Source of the DNA: Archegozetes longisetosus
Lineage: Eukaryota; Arthropoda; Arachnida; Sarcoptiformes; Trhypochthoniidae
Assembly (NCBI GenBank): GCA_018873245.2
Contig: JAEMBT020000004.1
Span: 8,659,073-8,723,072, forward strand
Length of the DNA stretch: 64,000 bases
Direction of reading: 5' to 3'
Part shown: piece after piece, positions 50,411 through 61,017 of the stretch
Layout of the letters: each line of letters begins with the position of its first letter
How positions within the stretch are numbered: the first letter of the stretch is position 1
The notes under the pieces: generated by a model
What the model was told of the DNA's origin: nothing
Seen by the model: the letters and a program-made list of their open reading frames with translations, nothing else
Database searches by the model: none
Position numbers and translations under genes: made by a program

Positions 50411-53400
50411 TAGCCTTTCGAACTTAATTTTTTATGTCAAGTTTTAGCTCTAATAAGCTATGATGACTCTTGTCCATATATTCTCAAAAGGATTTGACTT
50501 AATGTATGATTAATTTTAACGATGAGTTTGTATCTAGAAAATTCTAGATTTCATTTATTTCTCGAGTGTTAATGGTTTCACAAAAATAAATGTAACAGCA
50601 ATTCGATAATTATTTGTCAGTTTAAATCTATAGATAAAATGCAATTATCAAATTAAGTATTTTCCAAACAATCCATTGAAAATTGAAACTTTTATATTTG
50701 ATTTTGATTCATTAATAAAAAATCAATAGTGAGTTCAAGATTAATGACATAATAGCAGTGAAATAATAGGATTTCGATTTATTCCATAATGAGATTTAAA
50801 GATTTATAAGTTTTAAAAAGTAAAATATTGAGTATGAACTCTACTCTTACACACATCAGTTGTATCGAAGTTTAGAGATTAATTTGAATCTTTGTTGCAC
50901 ATGTTTTAAACACTAAGTTGGCTCTAATAAATTAAAAAAACCTTTTATTATATAAAACATTCTGCCACAGATTAATAGTTAGTACCATTGCTCCACTGCT
51001 CTGCTCTTATTGGATTCCACCTCTAATTCAAAGCAATCAACTATTGATTTGTCGGTTTGGGTGTAATGCTTATGATTTAATTTATGGCTTTGGATCAAAA
51101 CTCATAGCAATCTATGTTATGTTGTTCTTGATTTTCCATATAAATAATTGAAACTAAAATTACATGCAATAGGATAGAGAAAATTCTATTCTAAGAAAAA
51201 CCTTTAATCTTAAAGATCAATTATAGGTAGAAAACAATTGTACTCGCAATTGTAAAATTGAACTTAGGATTGAAAAAACATAGTACTCAAAATTGTAAAA
51301 AACTCAATTCAATTATAGCTAAAAATTCATTAAAAACAGAACCAGTGAAAGAATTGAAATTTGTTTGATTCGGCTTGGGAATAAGCGGTGGAATACGAAT
51401 ATATCATAAAAGTTTAATTTGCTTTTTTGTGAATAAAATTACTTTAAATCATTTATAATAGAGTTAGCATTCATGAGAATCTGTATAACAATGATATTTG
51501 AAATTGAAAAATGATTTAATCCACAAAGAATGTAATTTAAATATATTCGTATAGGTATTAAACTATGCAATGAATATATTTTTGCTGAAAAACATAAATT
51601 ATGAGCCCATTATACTAAAGAGCTTTTCAATAGTGACCCAATTCACTCAAGTGCTTATATTTCTATAAATTGAATGCATCGCAAAAATCATAAATAACAT
51701 GGCTTACTCTTTCCATTTGTTCTTCAGTAACTTATATCAACTTTATATCAATGCTGACCAGTCTCTGTCATTTGTTTCTTTAATACCAACATTAGTTTTT
51801 CAAGTATTCACTTTTCAAATGTTTGACATACGGATGACTAGAAGAATATAATAACATAGAGTGTAAAGTGTTTGAAAATTCAATACTTTCATATATATAT
51901 ATGCTTTTATTTTTACTACATGTTACCGAATAAAACAATACTCGAATCTGTTTCTAAAACAAAACAACGGAAATTATTTATCATGTTTATAATGCTCTCT
52001 TCAACCTACCTTTCGATTTTGTTTACTTTTTCTCCAAATTCAAAATTGCCAACACTTTACATCATCTCTTATTTCCCATCCAAAAACCTTTCAAACTTTT
52101 CAGTTTAAATTTATAATCAATTGGTCTACTCATTAAAGAAGGCTGGTACATCCTAAAGCCATCGCTTTTCATCAAAGTTTTCAATTAAAGTAATTTGCCT
52201 TTCGTCGATTTATTTGGATGCATGAAATTTTTGTTCGTGAATCTTCAATGATACTTACCTGCATTTGCTGTCACTTTGAAAGCAAGTTAGAATTAGAAAA
52301 CCAAATTTAAAGTGTGTTTATTTGAGAAACAAGATAAACTTCTATATTGCACAGTATAATACTGAACCACTAGAAGACATGCTGTCAACTGATGGCCTAA
52401 ACTAAACTTTCATCTTCAAATATGATGTCTGCCTATGATTACAGATTCAGCATTTTGTTTAAAACTAAGTCAGATTAAATTTTAAATTGTTGAAGTTACC
52501 AAAGCAGCTACCCTTTGGGAAGGAAAGTACTCTAACTCAAGTCCACACTCGACGTTTTTTTAAATATACCTAACCATTCAAAAGGCGTGATTTAAAGATT
52601 CATCAACAGTTTCAATAGAAAACCTGTTAAGCTCCGCATAGAAATCGAGAGTGATATTTTTAAAAGTAACACTCAATCCAATGACGTCTTTATTTGGTCT
52701 ATCTATGACCATAGCTGAGCTTTAAGAGGTATCAACAGAATACAGTTATTATTGTGTATATTTTAATAAAAATCGATTGAAAAAAACTCGTAATGTTTGA
52801 ATTGAAAAGAGAAAAGTTTTGTGTAACTTTTACTCTCTTATTTTTTTGAAAGTTTATCCATCAGTCAATTGATTGAAGACCTGAAACTGATTACACTAAA
52901 TATTTTTTACTCTTCTGTGAACCTGAACTTTTGGAGCAGAATAAAATGAAGATTATCTTTAAGATTTGTAATGTTGATTTTGAACTATAAATCTAAGATA
53001 CATAAGAACTTTAACATTCACTTATAGCTGATTGATTCTGCCACTAACAGAATATTTTTTTAAAGATAACAAACTTAATCCCTGAACTATTATTTTCATT
53101 AGTTCAGGTCCATAGAGTCAACGAACCAGAATTCAATATAAAAACTTCGCTTTTATTCACTTTCATCCTCTGGACTATGAATTAAAAAATTCTGAATGTC
53201 GAAAATGTTTTTCAAGACTAGAATACACTGAAGGCAGTGTAATACATGATCTCGAAGAATAAACGTCGTAAATATTTTTTTGCGATGTTTTTTATATTCC
53301 AAGTTTTACATATTTATGCTTTTTTCATCGATCCGCTCATGTATTGCTGATAAATATGACGAAAGATTTTGATTTTTAACTAAAATTCTTGTAATCATTA

Positions 53401-55426
53401 CTCGCAATGTACTAAACTTTAAAGTAGAAGCCAAATAAAATGAAATCACAAAATTGCATCATATTATCGGCAGCAGTACAACTATTCAATAGACGACAGA
53501 GTCTTTTTTAAGGCAATGTTTTCTTATGTGAATTTTTGTCCATTTTTGGTTATCTGGTCAATTGTCAAATTATAAAAGAAAACAATTTGATTCACTTATT
53601 CGTAGAGCTAAAGGATGAGAATGAAATGAAGAGGTAAAATCAATAATTTTAGGATTTAATTTATAACAGACTAGTTTTGAAACTTTGAAACTGTGATTCT
53701 AATTTCACTTATCTTAACTCCACTCAATTGTACACCTCTTTCAATAGTTTTATTCTCTTTTATTCTCTCATCAAAAATCAGTGATAAATATGAAGCTAAT
53801 TAACACATGTTTGACTGCATTTCACTCCTAATAAGTGCAGACTTTAAGCTAAAACTGCTGCAAAGGTGTTGATTAATACTCGCTCGCATTCAGTTTATTT
53901 TCATTTCTATTCATTTGTACTTTCAATGAAGAGCTTTTTTCAATGAATTAAGTCAAGCATTTGACTGATTTCAACACAATTTCAACTTTATTTGAAGCAT
54001 TCAATTATAGTCTGCAGTAATTATATGTCAAGTTTTACTCGCATTTTCTGAAAAGCATTATTATTCAAGAAAAAAAATTATTTTTACTTCGGTAACAATA
54101 GAGTGAGCAAATTTTGATTAAATTTCAAAATAATATAAACTTCAATTCTTTCTTCTTTCTATATTGTCATTTACCTTTAATCCCACTATAATTTGATTTT
54201 TTGCCGTAAAGTCTCTCTCGTTAAACTTATTTGATCATTGGAGACTTAATTTACAAACACGATAAGTCGATATAATGTAATATGAAAAATTAATTATTTT
54301 CTTCTTTTCTTTGCTACTCTTTCTTGGATTCAACTGAAATCATTTAACATTTATGCCAATCTTCTCTCAAACTTATTAGTTTTCAAATTGAAGAGGTAGA
54401 AGTTTCTCAATCCTTTTAAATATTTGCCATACACAGGTATCTGAGTAGTTTTATATTTGATGGTTGCCGTGTCTGATAGAAAAGCATTTATGAGAGCAGA
54501 TATCTTTTTCATGTTTATATACATTAGTTATAAAAAGTTTGACATTTCGAATTAGGTAGTTTCTACTAGCGTATAAGAGTACGGGTGTAGATATCATTAT
54601 TGAAGGTTTTATTCATCGAGAGAACAAGTGTGAATAAATCTTAAATTCTAACTATTCGCCAATCTTATAAAATAAAGGTAAAAATTTTACTGAAACATAA
54701 AGTTGAGAAAAGCTCGGAAATCGATTCCAAAATGCTATATAAGTGTGATGTTAGCCACGCGTCTACCAAAGTCTCCAACAGTAAGTATAATATGCATCAT
54801 ATCTGATGTTTTGAAGGTTAAAAGTTCAGTTGGTTTCGAGAGTAACGCTTTAAAGCTCGACAAAAAATCACGCCAAAACAATTTCATACAGTATATAGGA
54901 ATATCTCGAAGAGTTGGGCTAAAACTAATGAATAAATACTAAGATTAATGACTAAAACGTCAAAGTAAATTCCTCTTATTGCTTAGAATTTTTGAAAGAT
55001 TTGATTTTTTGAAAATTATTTACATACATCAGTATATTATAAACATGAAAGAAGGATTAAGACTTCTAGAATCAAATCATCTATAGTTGGACACTTGATT
55101 TTTCATATCAATTTTGTTTGTTATCGTAATTGTTGCAGTTTATTGATCTTTATTTGAAGTACCATCAATTGTAAAGCATTGATCAGGTTTTTTTCAGATC
55201 TTATCTAATAAATGAGAAGCTTCTCCTTCGCACTAAATAATAAAAAATTGATTCGTCTCTTTGTTCGACCAAAAGTAAATTGCTGATTCAATGAATTTGA
55301 TCCCTAAAAGACATCTGTCCGATATCTCATCAGATGATAACAATGTTATTACACTAATCTTAGATTTGTTATGTTGGACTTGCAATAAAGGCAAAAGTTG
55401 CTTAACCAGATGCAAACAAGAAATAA

Positions 55427-55487
55427 ATCATGCGCCTACCTTAATTTTGAAATCATGTCTATCATGTGCCTACTTTATTCTTGAAAT
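55427..55487 (+). repeat. 27-bp imperfect direct repeat, 34-bp period
   Basis: Units at 55427-55453 and 55461-55487 (ATCATGYGCCTAC...TTGAAAT) match at 23 of 27 positions with a 7-nt spacer. They lie inside the unrecognised 102-codon ORF at 55291-55599. Confidence 0.8.
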
Positions 55488-56691
55488 TTTTATGAGAAAG
55501 TTTCTCAACTTTTTGCCTCTCAACAGGAATTTATTTGATTTTCGTAATGGATACAAATCTATAGTAATGCAAAGTACAAACTTTCATAAAACATTTTAGA
55601 TATCATGTCTCACTACTTGAATAAATTCACTTCTTATATGTCAGTAAATAAAGACTGTTCGCTAATTGATCCACAAATAAGAGCATTAAATTAGATCTTG
55701 GGATTCTGAAGATATTGAATATTATAATTTATGCGCTCAGTTTTTACTTCGCATTTGTAATCATGTAAATTGACACAGAGTAATTCCGTAAAGTTTTAAA
55801 GCTATAAATTATATGCTTTCTCATTATCATATCCTTCAAATTATTAGTTTGCATATGATTAGCTATAAACTATGATTAAATATTTATCTTATATTTGTCT
55901 CATTCAACAGAATACTGAATCTGAGAATTTAATGTCTTCCCACACGAATTATATTATTTATAAGCTTTTTATAGACATTAAAATTTTCGTTTTTTCAACT
56001 TGAATGCACTTTGCGTGAAAACTTTATGCTTAGTTATTGCATACTTATATTCCAATGATATTCCCTTTAATACGTATATGAATTTATTAACTTATATAAG
56101 CCCTTATCTTCAGAATCAAGATTCAAACATTAAAACTCTCTGAAACTTTTTCAGTTAATACTATTTTATGACTATTGCTTTCAACTTTCATAGTAAAACA
56201 CTTGGAATATAGGTAAAGTAGGAATATTGAAGAGCCCAAAATCATGATAAATATCAAAACTTAGGCAAATAAAAATTTAGAGATATCAGTAATGTCTCGT
56301 TACTAACTCATAACTCAGACATTTAGGAGCTCCAGAAAGTTCAATTTATTTAGAATAACATTACTTTTGAAAGATTATAAATCATATTTAGTGTTGAAGC
56401 CATTTGAGAAATTAGGCTATGGTGACAACTTGCCCATTATGTGACTATAACAGCCGCTATACCACCTGAATGTCCAGCATTACAGTCAAATTGATGTTAT
56501 GCCAATCTTTTGATCTGTTGGTTTAATATTTGAGGAGACACGAGCAAATATTTTTAAACCAACTACTGTTGAAAATACGAAAGAAAACTTGTTGACGTTT
56601 GCAAATTAATCATGACTAATGTTTGCCCATTTTTCAAAAAGCATCACTTGCTCATAAACTATGACATAGTCGTAAAATTTGGTGCTGTAAA

Positions 56692-56750
56692 TTCTGTACA
56701 GTTGTGTATATTCTGTACAGTTCTGTACAGCTCTATACAGTTCTATACAA
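56692..56750 (+). repeat. 10-bp tandem repeat (TTCTGTACAG), about 6 copies
   Basis: Units TTCTGTACAG, TTGTGTATA, TTCTGTACAG, TTCTGTACAG, CTCTATACAG, TTCTATACAA. Each contains a palindromic core (TGTACA or TATA), so the array can form several short hairpins. Confidence 0.93.
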
Positions 56751-57921
56751 CTGTCATAAATCATTTGTCACAAAAGTTCACTTTTATAAGACTTAACAGA
56801 ATAGTTATCAAACTTATGACAAAATACCTTATTTTTAAAGTGAAATAAAGTTTAATGATACATTTTTATAGCTATCATAGGACCTGAAATTGAATTTTGC
56901 ATTTTAATTATACTCTCTTTGTTTCGTAGTTTCACTATTAACGATATAATGCATTTGGTAATATATAACAGTCTAGAGTTGCGCTTACTTTAAAAATGAT
57001 AAATTGTTTAATAAAGTTAGTCGAGAACAATGCTTGCCATCTATGCTATATGACATGTTATGTTACTTTTGTGTCACTATTTCTTTACAGCGATTAACTT
57101 TAGAGGAAGTTTAGGTTAAGGATTAGTTGAATTTTTCATCTCAAGTCTCGTATTATTTTTAGCTTGAATAAAAACTGAACTTATTTTATTTATTGCCTAA
57201 TTATGGAAATTAGGATTTTTTGCTCTCGAAATTTTGGCTCATATTTTTGGAGACATCCGTTTCGTTAGACAAAGCGATTTAAAAGTATTGTTTGCACTGA
57301 ACTCAGTTCAGATATCTAAACTTGAATCAGTAATGAGTTTTTCGATTATTCCAACTAATCGTTTCAGTAGTTTTCTAATGACTGATAAATGAAAATCATC
57401 AAATTGCAGTATTGATTTATAACAAGAACTGAAGTTTTTCAATAGTTTTCTTCTACTGTTTATTTGTTTGCAAATTTGAATTGAAGCTCTTAATTGTCGA
57501 CATAATTACTTATTGAGTATTTTGGAAAATCAAGCAGATAATCTATTAAAGTTAGAAAATAGATGCAAAATCATTACTCAGTTTTCTCAAAGCATTACTA
57601 AAACCAATAAATCGATGTAGAGTTTAGGTCAGACAAGTTTAAATGAATTACTTCGAGTTTAATTGAATTAGAATAGAACTAAGGGTTCAACGAAAACCAT
57701 GGAAACGAGTGACCATCAAAAGCATTGTAATGGCACCTGAATGGAAAAAAGCAATTACCTAATTAAATGAATGATAAATTCGTTAGAACTTACTAACAGT
57801 ATTTTAAAGTTGATTATATACTCTTTTGGTATGCTTGACAGAAGAGTAGACAATTGAATAGAAAATAGAAATGAGTGATGGCTTCTATCGCAGATAGCTC
57901 TAGGCTTCTATTTCAGGTAGC

Positions 57922-57949
57922 TATGGGCATCTTTCTATGGGCATCTTTC
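57922..57949 (+). repeat. 14-bp perfect tandem duplication
   Basis: TATGGGCATCTTTC occurs twice. A looser duplication of GGCTTCTAT...AGATAGCT lies just upstream (about 57879-57925). Confidence 0.93.
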
Positions 57950-58502
57950 ATCAAAACTAAACTTTTCAGAGCAACACTTCCTCTTCTCCACACAATACTA
58001 TCACCTTTACTTTCAACAATGCATTATTGCAACGCATACCACTTCACTCTATTTCTAGCTACAACTCTTCAGCTAACTACTCTTGTCTTTAGGCGTCATT
58101 TAAGATACAAATCATCAACAAATAAATGAGAAGTTAGAAAATCGAGATTTTGTTTTAATGCAATCAAACAACGGTAGAAATTGGAATACATTTACCGGAA
58201 CGTTGATTAGGATAGCTTAAACATATTTAATCGAATTTCTCGAACTCGTATGTTACTTGTCTTTTGCAGATGTGGTCAAGCTGTCCTCTTTAGCCAGTTT
58301 AGCTCATCTAGAAATCAATTAAATCTTAATTATATGAGTCGTAGTCTCAGATTCCTACTTAAAACCTTAATCTAAAACTTAAGTGCATTAACTCCTCAAA
58401 CAATAGCACTTTTTCCTCGTTTACAACATTAAGAGTAGTACTAATGAAAACTAATTTAATCGAAACTTGCTTTCCAAATATCGCACAAATTACTCAACAC
58501 TC

Positions 58503-58534
58503 TTAAGGTAGATTACTTTTAAGGTAGATTACTT
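58503..58534 (+). repeat. 16-bp perfect tandem duplication
   Basis: TTAAGGTAGATTACTT occurs twice with no spacer. Confidence 0.95.
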
Positions 58535-60204
58535 TTAATTTAAAATCAAACCTATCAGAAAAGGTTGACGTTCAATCAATTGGTTATTATTTAGTTAATA
58601 ATTGAAATAAACAAAGATATACACTATTAATGACCAACAAATAAGTGTTGGATTTAATTGGAAAAAGTGGTTGCAAAAAAGATAGTGACCGCATGGGTCT
58701 GTGGTTTATGTGGTATTTATCGCAGTTGTGGCCATTAGTTGAATTACAATTTAATAGTGAATGTTCTCGTCTTCCATTATTTATCTTTATAGCTGTGTCA
58801 AATTGAAATCGTTGTCATATTTCATATTTTCACCATTAACGATACACACGCTATCATTTTTATATCTCAACATTCATTCTTTAGTATCATTTAGACAATT
58901 AGTTTTAATAATTGATCGTATTTTCACATTCAATTTGTTCACTTAATTTATTGATTGCATAAAAAACATAATAAATCCTAAAAATAACTCTTATCGACAA
59001 ATGTAAATAAAAGTTGGCTAAAATTCTAATTAACAAAATAGATATAAGGATCCAATTATTTGTTTTATATCATCAAATCGATTGTTTTGCTTACTTGCAA
59101 AACAGATACGATTGGCCACAAATACCTTTTGCTTTGACGCTGAAAAAACTGAACTTCTCACTGTCAGTTGCTTTTTGCCGAGTGGTCCACTTTTCTTGTT
59201 CTTGGACTTTATCATCGCATTAATCCACAAACATAATAGGATTGTTCGTTCCATTCATCACAGTCCTAGAGATACTAAAGCCTCTCAAACAATTACTCCT
59301 GTTTTGTTCAGCTAAACTTATCAAAAGTTTGCATTTTAGACCAATTCCATTAAATAGACAAATAAAAAGTTCATTTCTTCAGTTGCAATTCTTTTCAAAC
59401 TAGATATTTAACGAAACTTTTCTCATCTATTCCAAACTTAAATTGCTGCAAAGTTCAAAATCAAAGCCACTTAAGTTTATTTTAGATTTCAGTTCAATTT
59501 TGATTTGACTCCAATCTATATCTAACAGTCTATTACCACTATTTTGGTCTATTCCATAATGATATGTTCAATGGTTTTTTCGGATGGAGATTTGTGCCAA
59601 TTTTCAGTAACTATATTAATGAGACAACACATTTGAGATATTATTATTATCTTCGGGATGGCACTTTAATGCCAACAATATTTAATATAAAGCAATTAAA
59701 CTGATTTATTGGCTATTATTTTACTAAAGCATAATAAACTGAAAAGAGGTTGAATAGCCGTCTAATCATTTAGAGGTATCATATTGGAAATGGTTGTTTC
59801 TATTTGGGTTATATATGTTCATACATTTATATCAAATCTATGCCGTATTTGAATCTATTTGACGCATTAGTCTAAAATATGTATCTGAAGCTTTCGATTT
59901 ACAAACCACTTTATAGGCTTTTATTCTGTAGCGATTGAGCAATAAAATAAGGTATAGCCTATGTATGATTGAAGCCAACAAGGATAAAAATATATAAGGA
60001 TTAAGGAATTAGGACGAAGGAGAATGAGAAATGTTCTATAACACCCAAAACACATATGGAATACATAAGATATGTGCTTATATGCGCTTTTCTCAACAGT
60101 TTTGTTATACAGATGTGCAAATGCGATACATTAATGTTTTCATTTCATAACTTCCCCCCTTCCCCTTCATCCTATCTTGTTCACAATTCTACGCCAACTC
60201 ATCT

Positions 60205-60283
60205 ACAATTGTGCACAAATTTGTTCGCAATTGTGCGCAAAGTGGTTCACTACTAGCGGTCCACTACCGCTGGTTCACTACTA
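60205..60283 (+). repeat. Nested short repeats (CAATTGTGC; GGTTCACTACTA)
   Basis: CAATTGTGCACAAA and CAATTGTGCGCAAA are followed by two GGTTCACTACTA copies flanking GCGGTCCACTACCGC, which is itself a short inverted repeat (GCGGT/ACCGC). Less AT-rich than the surroundings. Confidence 0.7.
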
Positions 60284-60820
60284 ATAAAATAATAGACAAC
60301 AAACCTTTAATGGAGTCACGCTCCAACAGTTCACATCTTAACTTAAGAATCTGAACTTGTCTCTGCTTAGAATTTGATTGTAGTTTAGCTCTGGTTAAAC
60401 TTAATGGCATTTATGCATTAATTAGCAATTTAGTTAACACATGAATGAATTAGCTTCTGGCGGACATTAAAACTGCTTATTTGCACATTTAGTGTTGGCG
60501 TATATGAATTAGATTGAAAGGAGTTAGAGTCAAGTTTCTAGTCATAACTATAATGCGAAGGGTAGTAAAAGTAATATATCTTAATGAAAGTAAAGTATAC
60601 ACACTTTCCTCTGCATTGAACCAAATTTTCAATTGGACCATTATTTATTCTAAATGTCCTTCCAAGTTTTAATCTACTCAATAATTCACCACTGCCAGCA
60701 AATAAAAGCCATTATTCCTCGCTATTCTGATTGTCAGCGCACAACACCTTTAAAACTTTATGACTTTAAATAAATATATCTAGCTAACTATCTATATGTA
60801 TATATACGAGATTATTTTAA

Positions 60821-61017
60821 AATGATGCATAGCAACTAGAAGTGATGCGTTGTTGCGCAAACATCCCCAGTCTTTCCATAATAATTCATATAATATGAGA
60901 TTCAATTCTTAATCATCTTAGATAGAGGCAACTATAATTAAAAATTGGCTTCAAATTGATGCGGATCACAAGGAGAACGATATGACAATTGCACTTAGTC
61001 AGTAGCTATGCATGATT
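60821..61017 (+). mobile_element. MITE-like element, copy C
   Basis: 197 bp, the same length as copy B. The left end AATGATGCATAGCAAC is an inverted repeat of the right end GCTATGCATGATT (61005-61017). The left inner hairpin is ATAGCAAC (60829), 12-nt loop, GTTGTTGC (60849). The loop TAGAAGTGATGC is nearly identical to the loop of copy A. It is homologous over most of its length to the reversed copy at 41703. No ORF. Confidence 0.6.

Larger units (their letters stand above)
41892..60820. other. AT-rich block, presumed intron or intergenic
   Basis: Holds the retrotransposon relic, the possible hAT end and the tandem repeats listed separately. A less AT-rich tract at about 45390-45850 looks like old repeat sequence but has no structure I can name. 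The 102-codon ORF at 55291-55599 has clustered cysteines (CWTC...C...C) but no recognised domain. Confidence 0.5.

Noticed and set aside
55291..55599. 102-codon ORF with clustered cysteines as a small secreted or zinc-binding protein
   Set aside because: No signal peptide, no recognised spacing pattern, contains a non-codon-periodic direct repeat (34 bp), and its length is plausible by chance.
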